Shown here: one piece after another, positions 9,946-20,679 of the stretch
How the letters are laid out: each line of letters starts with the position of its first letter
Position numbering within the stretch: the stretch's first letter is position 1
From: Rhizopus sp. PT2906
Taxonomy: Eukaryota; Mucoromycota; Mucoromycetes; Mucorales; Rhizopodaceae
Reading direction: 5' to 3'
Length of the DNA: 64,000 nucleotides
Assembly (NCBI GenBank): GCA_025529335.1
Contig: JAMYHX010000170.1
Location: 39,518 to 103,517 of the forward strand
Notes under the pieces: model-generated
What the model saw: only the letters and a program-made list of their open reading frames with translations
What the model was told of the DNA's origin: nothing
Databases searched by the model: none
Translations under genes and position numbers: made by a program

Positions 9946-10947
9946 TTACAACGTTTTGGCGATATGTTGAACTAAGTCAACTACTCTGCAACTATAACCC
10001 TTTTCATTATCGTACCAAGCGATCAATTTGACAAAGGTAGGTGTCAATTGAATACCAGCATTAGCATCAAAGACACTACTGTGTTCTTCACCAATGAAAT
10101 CAGTAGATACCACAGAATCTTCTGTGTAATCCAGAATACCCTTCAATGGACCTTGAGAAGCCTCCTTGATAGCTTTCTTGATGTCATCATATGAAGTTTC
10201 TTTTTCCAAGTTGACTGTCAAATCGACAACAGAGACATCACTTGTAGGCACACGGAAGGCCATACCGGTCAACTTGCCATTTAGCTCGGGAATGACCTTA
10301 CCTACAGCCTTGGCAGCACCGGTTGTGGAAGGAATGATATTAGAGTAAGCAGCACGGCCACCACGCCAGTCCTTGTGAGAGGGACCATCGACGGTCTTTT
10401 GGGTTGCTGTGGTTGCGTGAACAGTAGTCATCAAGCCTTCCTTGATACCAAACTTTTCATGAATGACCTTGGCCAGAGGAGCCAAACAGTTGGTGGTACA
10501 GGAGGCGTTAGAGACAATCTTTTGATCAGCCTTGTATTTGTCTAAGTTAACACCACAGACATACATGGGTGCATCGGGAGAGGGAGCAGTGATGACGACC
10601 TTCTTGGCGCCGCCCTTCAGGTGGTTTCCAGCAGCTTCCATAGACAAGAATACACCGGTCGATTCGACTACGACCTCAGCACCGTCTTTGCCCCAAGGAA
10701 TATTGGCTGGTTCTTTTTCATTGTGGACATGAATCTTGTGGCCATCGACGACCAAATAACCGTCTTTGGCTTCGACATGTCCCTTGAAACGACCATGAAC
10801 AGTGTCATATTTGAGCATGTAGACCATATAGTCCAAAGAGATGAAGGGGTCATTGATAGATACGACTTCGACACCTTGCTTTTCGCGAGCAGCACGGAAG
10901 ACAATACGGCCGATACGACCAAAACCGTTTATTCCAACTTTAACCAT
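9946..10947 (-). CDS. gpd: Glyceraldehyde-3-phosphate dehydrogenase
   Basis: An intronless frame of 333 residues, the normal GAPDH length. It starts MVKVGINGFGRIGR (NAD-binding Rossmann motif), has the catalytic ASCTTNCLAPLAKV near residue 150, the phosphate-site motif SSTTGAAKAVGKV-like run in SNIIPSTTGAAKAVGKV, and ends WYDNEKGYSCRVVDLV. The enzyme converts glyceraldehyde-3-phosphate to 1,3-bisphosphoglycerate in cytosolic glycolysis. Codon use looks more restricted than in neighbouring genes, as expected for a highly expressed gene. Lack of introns contrasts with most neighbours. Confidence 0.98.
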   Translation of the reverse strand: MVKVGINGFGRIGRIVFRAAREKQGVEVVSINDPFISLDYMVYMLKYDTVHGRFKGHVEAKDGYLVVDGHKIHVHNEKEPANIPWGKDGAEVVVESTGVFLSMEAAGNHLKGGAKKVVITAPSPDAPMYVCGVNLDKYKADQKIVSNASCTTNCLAPLAKVIHEKFGIKEGLMTTVHATTATQKTVDGPSHKDWRGGRAAYSNIIPSTTGAAKAVGKVIPELNGKLTGMAFRVPTSDVSVVDLTVNLEKETSYDDIKKAIKEASQGPLKGILDYTEDSVVSTDFIGEEHSSVFDANAGIQLTPTFVKLIAWYDNEKGYSCRVVDLVQHIAKTL

Positions 10948-11004
10948 CTTTAAAATATATATTTACAATTAAAAGAATATGGAAGACATCCCTTTTACTC
11001 TGCT

Positions 11005-11013
11005 TTATATATA
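11005..11013 (-). promoter_or_regulatory. TATA box of GAPDH
   Basis: Reads TATATATAA on the minus strand, about 58 bases upstream of the GAPDH ATG. Confidence 0.55.
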
Positions 11014-11663
11014 ATTTCTAAAGCCATGTTTCGGTTGTTGAAACAAATGATGTCTTTCTGACTACATTGATATTTCTTCTTAAACGCTGCACGACAAGAA
11101 GTGATGAGATGACCATTTTTTGACTTTGGATACTTTTATCAAAACATATCTTCTCTTTTTGTCTTGTTCTCTCTTTGCTTTTTTTTTCATCAAAAAAGAT
11201 ATATAAACTTTTTTTTCATGTTGCATTCATGCTGTTTGTATGTCATTACATCATCCAGTATGTAAACCCTTTCCTTTTAGAATAACTTTAAATGCCCGAA
11301 AAGGTCGAGGTCCGTTCTCTATGAGGAAGAACAAATGATAATCATCATTTGTAAGCAGCTTGTATACAATCTAATTTGTGGGATGTTCGTTGCTGTATTG
11401 GTTTAGTCTCTTATAGAAAATGTATTCTGGCGCGACCAAGGCTGATCTTTATCAGCTTCACAGTGTAATAAAAACGACATATGTTAAAGGTTGACATTTA
11501 CGATTGAACAGATTTTTTATTTATAAATAATAAAACCGAAATGGGCGCGTGATGTTTTACAACATCGTACTGCCCTGGTCAGTTCTAGGTGATGCCGGTA
11601 GCTAAAAACTTCTCTAGGTACGAGGGTAAAAATGTTTTGGCGGTAGGGATAGCGGAACAAGCG
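11014..11663. other. GAPDH upstream region
   Basis: No gene seen. CT-rich and T-rich stretches near the promoter give way to sequence of more balanced composition from about 11540. Confidence 0.5.
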
Positions 11664-11986
11664 TTAATAGCACTTTCGGCGGGATCTACATAGCCAGTCA
11701 ATCAATGACTTCCCCGGAGTTGGTAGGTTGTAGCGACACCTTCTTGTGATAGAGATAGCCCATCTGTTGTAAAATAGAGCAAAGTATAGACCACTTGGAC
11801 GACCAAATAGTTTTGCCTGCCTGGAACGCGGCTTGGAGTTGAGCAGTCGATTTAAAAGAAAAGACAGAGGGTCAGTGGTAGTCTCTGGTATCTGCAGCCG
11901 GTGATGTATGTTGAGGCAGTAGATGGCATGTTGTTTTGTAAAGAGTTCTGACGAATGACGAGGACAAGGGACGGCGAGGTTGTCAT
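11664..11986 (-). pseudogene. Degenerate open frame, possibly retroelement-derived
   Basis: A stop-to-stop open frame of about 107 codons on the minus strand, without an ATG. Base composition is less AT-rich than the surroundings. It reads PCPRHSSELFTKQHAIYCLN and IPETTTDPLSFLLN, then continues in sense, and an overlapping frame gives WSILCSILQQMGYLYHKK, which suggests a frameshifted protein fragment. The style resembles C-terminal parts of LINE-type reverse transcriptase proteins in these fungi, but I cannot name the family with confidence. Confidence 0.35.
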
Positions 11987-12891
11987 TTACTCTTTATTCA
12001 CGAATTATTCGCACACTGATAATTTCAAACAACAAAAAGTAATAAAAAAGAGAGCCCATCAGAAGCAAAAGGATGAATAAAGAAATGATCAGTAATCAGT
12101 TATTTACATTGATATTAAACACTTAAAGAAGAGAATTCATAAGAGAGAAAAAGAGAAGCAAGTAAACATACTGTATTTTTATTAATTATTGACATTAATT
12201 TTATAAAATGTTGTCATAAAATAAAAAAATTATTTGCGTAAAAAGACGACAAAGAAAAATATGTTTGAATAAAACGACATCATGTCAAAAGAGTTAATTT
12301 CAACTCCAAGACAGAGCCCACCTGTTAATATTACGAAAATATTCGTAGCGACGACGAATTTACATTGCATGCAGCATGAATTTTGTTCTCACCATGGGTG
12401 TATTCATTTTCGATCACAGGCGAATTTACTTTCCGGAAAGAGTGTATAACGAGATTATTAATATCTTACCCGAAGTGTACCATGGATGAGCCAGCGATAA
12501 TTGGCCCGGACAAGCGAACAAAAAAAGAGAGCGAGAGAGAGAGCAAGGAAAAGAGCGGATGGGACCAAGTTTGGTAAGAACCAAACTACTCTCAACTACA
12601 CCGGTACTGGTTCGATTTTATGATCTATAACGCTACATTTTAGTTTCTTACAAAAGTAAAGAACATAACATACTCTTTCTGGGGCCATATACCACTCTTT
12701 GCTTTTTCTTTTCACGCATTAGTGAATATTAGGAATAGTAAAGAGGAGAAGAAAAAGAAAAATAACTATTCATTGTTTTATATGCTTTTGATATATCAAT
12801 TACAACAAAGAAATCATCCTCCAATGAACAATGAATAAACTACCTCAACTAAGGAGCAAGCTCACAGGTTAGATAACACATCTCTGACTAT
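11987..12891. other. Gene-poor AT-rich region
   Basis: No supported gene. A 64-codon frame at 12383-12577 has no recognisable motif and ends in a charged run encoded by a purine repeat. Possibly old transposon debris. Confidence 0.45.
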
Positions 12892-13456
12892 TTGCATCAA
12901 TATACATCATCTACTGAAATGTCTACCAACTTTAAAAGTACCTCCATCTCTATTACTGCTAATTTTGTTTGCCCTACTGTTCCAGATTATCAGGAAAGTG
13001 TTCAGACCCTCATCTTTACTATGTCTGATAATTTCGAGGAATGGTTCAAAAAGGACGTGTTCTCGCATGCTAAGTGAGTATTTGAATGACAATATCCCGT
13101 TACAAACAATCTCCAAAGACGAAGAGCAATTCCTTGCTTATTTCATAACAAGATGATTGGCCAAAAAGGAACCTTTCTGTAAAGTCTGGCAACCAAGTGC
13201 CTCTTTCCATACGAACAACTTGATTGAATCACATCACAATCAATTGAAAACGTTTTACCTCTGATAATGATATCTGTCAAGAATTGGCAGATTCAATTGA
13301 TAGGTTTGAGAATTTATACATTAACGATCTTAGAAGGTGATGTATAGTTTATATCGCGATAAATTGGAAGTTGTTAATCATGCTTCCAAAACATCATGTT
13401 ATACGATGAAAGAAGCTACTGATATTCTTCAAACATTTCCTGAACGCCAAAGATAA
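12892..13456 (+). pseudogene. MULE-like transposase remnant
   Basis: Coding traces in shifting frames on the plus strand: 12892-13074, then from 13075 EYLNDNIPLQTISKDEEQFLAYFITR followed by TGA, then the readable continuation WQPSASFHTNNLIESHHNQL, then a final segment ending FPERQR at 13454-13456 (TAA). TNNLIESHHNQLKTFY is the motif region of MULE/FAR1-type transposases, where a conserved NNxIESxHNxLK precedes a late DDE part. Multiple frameshifts and stops show it is dead. Family assignment is from motif memory. Confidence 0.5.
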
Positions 13457-13912
13457 GTATATTATTATATTTTTAAATGAACAATATCCCAATATTTCTC
13501 ATTGATTCATTATACCCTTTCTCTTTTTTCCCAGTCTTTTCACTATCTTGATTATTCATATTGTAGTAATATTTGTTCCAACAGGGCGATTTAACGTTAT
13601 TCCATATTTTTGAGTTAAAGTTGAATCTGAAAGTTCATATACTGGTCCATGTCATCCATTGCAACTTTTTAGAAAACAAATTCCCTATTACTATCTCTCT
13701 TTGTTCATATGCATGGCAAGGGTACGTTTCGTGTTAATATGAAACAGTCTAGAATGACACAGCTTCTCATAAGGTCCCCTTTATCATATACACCTGTTGT
13801 CTTCATTTTGATGAGCTTTAATCTTATTTGTCTTTATGCGCTTAACACTGGTGTCACAATTGTTTCCTCGGGTAAATCTTTTGTTTTCTTTTTCTTTTTT
13901 TTTTTTAACAAG
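13457..13912. other. Intergenic region upstream of L2HGDH
   Basis: No gene supported. Ends in an interrupted T tract (about 13890-13907) immediately before the ATG at 13913. The frame that starts at 13709 is not homologous to anything I recognise and merely runs into the real gene. Confidence 0.5.
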
Positions 13913-15193
13913 ATGAACAAATGGCTTCGACATGTCAAAAAGTATTCAACTGTAGTTCCTGATTTACAAGTAGACAACATCATCATTGGCGGTGGTGTTG
14001 TCGGTTTAGCCCTGGGTGAAAAGTTGACAAGAGAGAGACCGACGGAGACGACGTTTGTTGTAGAGAAAAACAAGTTGATAGGACAAGAGACAAGGTTAAT
14101 ATATATTGTTAGGTCCAATAGGATACATCAAACAAAACAAGACTGATCATGTGTGTATGTATATATATAGTTCGAGAAATAGTGAAGTGATCCATGCTGG
14201 TATCTATTACCCAGAAGAGAGTTTAAAGACACGGCTCTGCATCGAGGGAAACAGAAAGATGTACAAGCTATTGGCTCAGAAAGGAATACCACATAAACAG
14301 GTTGGTAAATGGGTCGTTGCACAGAACGCATCTCAAGAGGCGTACCTGAAGCAGCTTCATGCCAAGGCTACCCGATTAGGTGTGCCCACATATTTCCTTA
14401 GTCTGGACGAAGCCAAACGTCAGGAACCTCATGTTCATATCGGTCGTGCCGTCCTTGTGTCGCCATCGACAGGCATTCTAGACTCGCATGCACTGATGAG
14501 CTATTTAGAGCAGAACGTCGAGGTCGCGTTGGCAACCGAGGTCAAGGCCATTCGTCCTCAACAGTCAGGGTACCTCTTACAGCTAGTCACTAATCAGACA
14601 CAGTCTTGGGTTCTGGCTCGACGCGTCTTTAATGCTGCCGGGCTTCATGCAGATAAAATCGGCCAGATGCTTCAGCTGCCTTATCGCTTGTACTATGCTC
14701 GTGGACATTATTATCGTTCAACTGACACTCAGCTGCAAGTGCGACATCTCATCTATCCTTGCCCTGAAAAGAACCTCGCCGGTTTGGGCACTCATCTCAC
14801 TCTTGATCTCGCTGGTCATCTCAAGTTTGGCCCTGACGTACAATACATTGATAATCCCTATGACTATCAAGTGCCAGAGGACGAGGCAAAGAAAGACGCC
14901 TTTGTCAAGGCCATTCGAACTTATTTACCGTCAATTAATCCAGAAAAGTTGCATCCTGATTATTCTGGTATAAGGCAAGTTCACTCTATACCTTAAGACA
15001 TAAAAAAAAACTCATTGTGTATATGCTTAGGCCAAAACTTGCTGGACCAGGTGAGCCGTTTAGAGATTTTATCATCAAGGAAGAGCGTGAGGCAAATTTG
15101 GATAACTTTTTTACACTGATGGGTATTGAAAGTCCTGGGTTAACATCTTCACTTGCAATTGCAGATTACGTTTATGAATTAATAAGAAAATGA
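13913..15193 (+). CDS. L2HGDH: L-2-hydroxyglutarate dehydrogenase, mitochondrial
   Basis: Exons 13913-14094, 14171-14974 and 15031-15193 encode 382 residues. A short basic N-terminus (MNKWLRHVKKYST) fits a mitochondrial presequence. The FAD-binding motif IIIGGGVVGLALGEKL follows. SSRNSEVIHAGIYYPEESLK, NAAGLHADKI, ARGHYYR and GLGTHLTLDLAGHLKFGPD are characteristic of this FAD oxidoreductase family, which oxidises L-2-hydroxyglutarate to 2-oxoglutarate (metabolite repair). The C-terminus has PGLTSSLAIADYV. The second intron uses a GC donor (AAG|GCAAGT at 14975), the standard strong GC consensus. Without it the frame breaks at the SGIRPKLAGPGEPFRDF motif. Confidence 0.94.
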
Positions 15194-15256
15194 TACCAGT
15201 TTAACTATTAAGAGATATACAACTACTGTCATATGCGTATATATATATATATATGC

Positions 15257-15260
<4 letters not shown>

Positions 15261-15303
<43 letters not shown>
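15261..15303. repeat. (GT)n microsatellite
   Basis: About 21 GT units, preceded by an AT run, in the 3' region between L2HGDH and the convergent CDK gene. Confidence 0.95.
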
Positions 15304-15304
<1 letters not shown>

Positions 15305-15361
15305 CATTGTGGGTGTATAATATAAATAGGTAAAGATGTAAATACAATCATTTACGTTATT

Positions 15362-16869
15362 TTATCGTGTTTCTTTGATATGACCATTATTTTCAATTGT
15401 CTGCTCCTTTTTCCGCAGCTCATCAAAGTAAGGATCTACATAAAACAGAATGAGCTAAAGTACTCTTAAAAAAGTTATCTTACGTTGTAATGCATCACTT
15501 GCTGTAATACGCTTTTCGGGAGGGTACTCCAAAAGACGCTAGTATATCAATTAGTTCTATATCGCATTCTAAATCATCCACTGAACTTACCTTTAGCAGA
15601 TCAATGCCAAGTGAATCCAATTTAGGTAAAAGGGTCTCTAAAGGTATCCTTGGAAATATTTCAAAATCACGCTAATGGATAATACATGAGCGTTTGCATT
15701 AATCCATGTCCTATAAAGACATTACCTTGTACTCTGGAAGTTGAGATACCTTTGGCCACGTCTCTTCTGTGGGTGTACCTAGCACCTTAAATATTCTTTG
15801 TAATTGATCCGAGATTGAGTTGCCTGGGAACAGCGGTCTTCCAGAGGCCATTTCAGCAAAGATACAACCTGCAGACCATAAATCAATTGAAGTTGAATAT
15901 TGACGAGATCCCATCAAGACATCAGGTGCTCTGTACCATAGAGTGACCACCTAATATATATATATGTATATATAGATCAGTAAGCGTATAATGTATATGT
16001 ATATAAATGTTACCTCATGTGAATAGCTTCTTACTGGGATACCGTATGCTCTGGCCAAACCAAAATCACCCAATTTCAATTCTCCTTTCTAAATTAATAG
16101 TTAGAGGGTATTCTCTCCTTCTTTTATATATTGATTCTACTTTATTAATCAACAAGTTTTGAGGCTTCAGGTCCTATGATGAATGATATTAGTCAATGTG
16201 CTAAAGGATTACTTGATATGCTTTACTCTGTGCAAGACTCTATGAGCGTGGCAAAATGCGATACCTTTCAACAGTTGATACATCAATTGCTATCATTCAA
16301 TGAGCCTATTGTATATATATGTGTGTGCAAAACTAGGTGTTATGTTTACCTTCAAAGTCAAGACATCAATATCTCCACCATAAGAATCAAGAAACTTTTT
16401 AAGGTCAGAGTCCAAATATTCAAATATCAGCGTCAGTTTCTTTTCTGTATGCAACACATCATAAAGTCTATGAGTAGTTTGAGAACAAAGTTGATGGTTT
16501 TCCTGTGTGTATTTTACCTTAGGATATTTGGGTGTTTTAGTTCCTTTAGTAGAGAGATTTCACGAATGGCTGTACAAGGTACCTTTATATATAATTTTAC
16601 ACATTAATATTTTAAACCATCTACAATATTACTTACGCCTTCTTCTTCATTATCAAGTCGAATACGCTTTAAAGCAACCACTTCATTTGTTTCTCTATTT
16701 TGTGCTTTATAAACAATACCATAGGTACCTTAATGAAATATTAATCGTATGTTGAATACACCATTAACACCAACAAACCTTCACCAAGCTTCTCTATTTT
16801 CTTTAATAAAACAGAAAAGTCAATCTTTGCTTTATTGTTAATTAGTTTTCATACTTGATATTTATCCAT
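15362..16869 (-). CDS. Cyclin-dependent kinase, CDK5-like with a PCTAIRE helix
   Basis: Twelve exons on the minus strand (16855-16869, 16779-16800, 16728-16637, 16582-16518, 16467-16350, 16289-16227, 16173-16141, 16088-16014, 15950-15726, 15671-15591, 15538-15484, 15435-15362) give 305 residues. Start MDKYQKIEKLGEG; glycine loop GEGTYG; cyclin-binding helix VPCTAIREISLLKELKH; catalytic HRDLKPQNLL; DFG in LGDFGLARAYGIPV; activation loop EVVTLWYRAPDVL; GTPTEETWP. The sequence is closest to CDK5 (KKLTLIFEYLDSDLKKF, SISDQLQRIFKVLGTP). CDK5-type kinases pair with non-mitotic cyclins and act in growth and polarity. It is distinct from the Pho85 gene 6 kb away, which is intronless. Confidence 0.92.
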
Positions 16870-17061
16870 TTTGTTGTCCAATTAAAGGAAAAAAAAAAAA
16901 AAAAGAAAAAGAAAAAGATAATCTTTTTAATTGTGCATGTGTTCGCACTTCAATTTCCTAGGCACACCCCATTTTACTATCTCAAAAAGTTTGCTCACAA
17001 GTGTAAGATGATACAGTAACATGCTTTTTATTTAATATACATTGCAAGTCTGTGTGATTTT

Positions 17062-17811
17062 TTAGGAGGCACTTTTTCTTAGTTCTTCCAATAACATTTT
17101 TGTCACCATTTCTCTTAACTCTTCTTCGTTTGCAAATTCACCTCCTTGTTCTTCGATTTTATTAATGATTTCTTGCATCTTGTTTGCCACTTCTGGATCA
17201 TAATCTTCATCATTATTATCATGTTCAACATGAGCCAGAGACATTTCTTCCAAATCTCCTGTTGGCAGTACTTCTTTGGTAATATTTGCCAAATATTCTG
17301 CTACTTCTTTCCATCCTTCTTGAAATGCTGTCAAAGCTGGTGTGAATCCATCTTCATTGACTTTTTTAGGATCAGCACCACGATCAAGCAAGATCTGTGC
17401 CATTTCCACTGTCTCTGCTACAAACAAGGGTGTATCTTTATCAAAATCTTCTACATTCACATCAGCTCCTTTATCCAACAAATATTTCACAATTTCGATT
17501 TGATTATATGATACTGCTGCGTGCCTAAACAACAACCAATTGAGTATGTCATCATTACCATCAACTGTTATTTACATTGCTGTATAACCAAATTGATCAT
17601 GACTATTTACATCCATGCCACCTTCAATCAATTCCTATTGAACGTATGAACATACTTTTCCTCTTTATTGTTCTTATTGAAACTTGCCTTGACTCGATCG
17701 AGTTGACCGTCACCTAAGCTTGATGTCAGTTATATCTTGTTTATTTGTAAACAATGGCTGTTCCTTACCTGCTGCTACCCATAAGTTGTCTTGTGAAGTA
17801 GGTGCTCTCAT
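17062..17811 (-). CDS. Ankyrin-repeat protein
   Basis: Exons 17769-17811, 17688-17713, 17576-17634 and 17062-17524 on the minus strand encode 196 residues. Start MRAPTSQDNLWVAAGDGQLDRVK; consecutive ankyrin repeats include GYTAMHAAVSYNQIEIVKYLLDKGADVN and TPLFVAETVEMAQILLDRGADP, then an acidic C-terminal tail. This is a general protein-interaction module resembling small cytosolic ankyrin proteins such as Yar1; the partner is unknown. The second intron (17635-17687) begins GCAAGT after AAG, a third GC-AG intron in this window. Using the only nearby GT would create a TGA. Confidence 0.83.
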
Positions 17812-18815
17812 TTTAAAAAAAAATCGCTATGAAAAGTGTAAAAAAGCACGAAAAGTCTTTTCTTTTTTATGCAAGTGGCTTGTTCCATCTCCTCTTTAAA
17901 AAGGTCACGTCGTACAATAAGGTACCATTCTTTACCTTTTTCGTTTTCCATTTCTACATTTATTCTTTTTTTTTTTTTTTTTCCTAACAACGATAGATAA
18001 CAATGTACTTGATAACGAAGGAATAGAAGCAGCAACTTTCATTCCGGAACAGTCATTCTCATTGATGTCACGAAATCGAGAAAACTTGCAGAAAAGACAA
18101 GAAAATTGCCGTATACTTGTCAACTAATGAAATAATGATCACTTTACGCATAAATGAAATGGCTCGTGTAGAGTGAAATAAAAGTAAACAATACATCAAG
18201 ATATACAAATGTTGTCGAGTCTCTATTGAAAACCATAATTTGAGTTTGTATATAATCATTTTAGACTGCACTATTTTGATTTCATTGTAGCAAAGAATAT
18301 AGAGTATATTGGATTTGGTATCAAAAGGATAGAATGATTCAATATCCATTCCCTAGATCGCTCTGGTCTTCAGATCGTCTGTACAAAAAGTAGCATAAGC
18401 AGCTCTATAACCCTGGATCATCGCATTAGATGAATGCAATGATATGCTTTTCTTACTGTGTCATGAAGCGAACCAACGCGGCCATATTTGATAATGGATT
18501 TGCTTAGAGGCGCTTGGCTATGGGATCACTGTTATAGACAAAGACCTTTTTTGACCATAATGTAAAGTTTTCGTTTCAAGACTGTCTGCTCGAAAACCTA
18601 TTGTTGTATTTAGCTTTGTAATAGCATCAGACATAGTAAAAGATATGACGAGACTATGTGTATGTTTATTCAGAATAAAGCAAAAAGATAGCACAATCTA
18701 TATTTATATATATATATATATATATATATTCAAACATGTGAGCAAATACATTTCTTTGTTCTAAAATCCGACCAACTATTTTAAAAAGTAAAGGTGCTGT
18801 ATTTTCTTTACAAGG
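17812..18815. other. 1 kb intergenic region, no gene seen
   Basis: Between the divergent ankyrin gene and GRIP golgin. Short frames only. A (TA)n tract lies at 18705-18729. From about 18360 to 18600 the composition is more balanced, but no coding similarity is recognisable on either strand. Confidence 0.5.
18705..18729. repeat. (TA)n microsatellite
   Basis: About 12 TA units, intergenic. Confidence 0.9.
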
Positions 18816-20406
18816 ATGACAGAGAAAGAACACAAGACAACAAAGGTTTATTTATTTAATATAAAAAAAAGAGAGAGAGAGAAACTGATTGTATAAAGAA
18901 AAGAAAGCAGGGTTACAGGATATAGAAAAGAGTCAGTTCCAATTACTTGAACAAGTAAAAGATTTAAAACATCAATTAAAGCAAAAGACGGATGAATGCA
19001 ACGCACTTCAAGACAAGTTGAATACAAAAACAAGTAAGAAAAATATAAACTGTATTTAAATGTACTAACGAGTCTTCATTAGCTGAACATGAAGAAAAGT
19101 TGAAAAAGATGCGAGGTACAGAATAAATGAACTTGGCATTTAATAATATCAATAGAAATATTTGGACAGGCTACCAAAAGCATAGACAACTATCGAGCAA
19201 CGATTGCCTTGCAGAAAAAGGAAATTGAAGAATTAAAGTGTCAACTGGAAGAGTATCAAACTAAAGAAGAGAAATATAATATAGACTTGACGTCAAAACA
19301 ATGTAATCCATCGATGATAATACAAGTTGAATTCTATTGATTATTTAAAATAGCAACCTTAGAAGTATTGAAAAGAGAAAAGGATTCGGCAGAGGAGAGG
19401 ATGGAGAACTATGTAAGGTTCTTGAGGCAATATATGTATAATTACTCATTTTAAAATAGAAAACTGAAAATGAGCAACTATCCAGTCAGATAGACACCTT
19501 AAAAACAGAGTTTGAGCAATACAAGAAACGAGCACGTAAACTGTTAGAAAAGAACAAGGAAGAGCAACAAGATATGACTAGAGTACATCAATTAGAGAAA
19601 CAGTTACAAGAACTAGAACAGTAAATTATAAGAGCACACGTACAATATGGAATGTATACTGATCATCAATAGAAAATATGAGGCAGAATGTGGCAAAAAG
19701 TCTGAACAACAATTAGTCCTGGAGAGAGACTTGCGCAAGGCTATTGATCATATCAATGAACTAGAAGCACATCAAGCGACGTTATTAAAGGAAAAGAGTA
19801 CAAACGAATCACAGCTGAGTCGATTACGACAAGTGTCTGCGCGTGATAAGTCTAGGATAGAGTCACTTGAACATTCCTACCAGCAGGTATTAGATCAGCT
19901 CAAACAACAAAACCTCAGTCATCAAAAGGACATACATGAGCTACAAGAAAAAATAGAGCAATTAGAAAAGGAAAATAGTCACTTGGTGCAATTGAAGCAA
20001 CAGCCCATGGATGTTTCCAAAGAGCAAACAAGACTAGAAAGAGAATTACAGGAATTACGTATTTCCTTACATGAATATGAATGTGACAATAGATCCTTGA
20101 GACGTCAGGAACAATTGTTAAAGAGTGAAATAAGGTAAAGAATAGATGATTTGTTTGAATCCTCTTACTTATATAAATAATAGGAAAATGAACGCGGTTG
20201 ATAAACAACAAAATATGAGTATTGAATACTTGAAAAATGTCATTTTAAAGTTTTTGATGTCTGATAATAAGCAGGTAAAAAAAAAAAGAGCTTATAGTTT
20301 AAAAAGTCATTTGCTTATATAATCCTAGTCCATGGTACCTGTTATTTCTAAACTGTTATGCTTGAATGAAACGGAAACAGTTGATTTAAAAAATAGCTGT
20401 TATTAA
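18816..20406 (+). CDS. GRIP-domain golgin (coiled-coil Golgi tether)
   Basis: Nine exons (18816-18845, 18919-19033, 19083-19115, 19156-19302, 19354-19412, 19460-19620, 19673-20134, 20184-20274, 20329-20406) encode 391 residues. Nearly the whole protein is heptad-rich coiled coil (LEQVKDLKHQLKQK through ELRISLHEYECDN). The C-terminus reads MSIEYLKNVILKFL, then after the last intron SMVPVISKLLCLNETETVDL. That is the GRIP domain: the Tyr of EYLKN and the hydrophobic second half. GRIP domains bind the GTPase Arl1 and place golgins on the trans-Golgi to capture vesicles. The last intron splits the GRIP domain; reading through it gives a truncated KKKRAYSL tail. The first exon (ten codons) is less certain. 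Confidence 0.82.
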
Positions 20407-20491
20407 ATCCTATGTGTGTACTTTTCCCTTTTTTATAAATCCTCTCCCCTCCTATTTTCTAATGAAAGGAGGTAGAAAGAGAGATAGAAAA

Positions 20492-20512
20492 AGAGAGAGA
20501 GAGAGAGAGAGA
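20492..20512. repeat. (GA)n microsatellite
   Basis: About ten GA units in the promoter region of CCT6. Confidence 0.85.
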
Positions 20513-20679
20513 ATCAATTTCCGCTGTAGCTGAGCGACAATTTTATTTTAACTCGTGTGCGTGTGTAGTGTGCTTTAATTGCCTTTGAAATTTTTTTTTT
20601 TTCTATTGCGGGACAAGAAGATCTTTCTACATCCTTCATCAGTTCTCTTTTTTTTCTTCTTCTTATTTGAAAACTAATA

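Noticed and set aside
12383..12577. 64-codon plus-strand frame
   Set aside because: No domain, end encoded by a purine repeat, no splice or promoter support.
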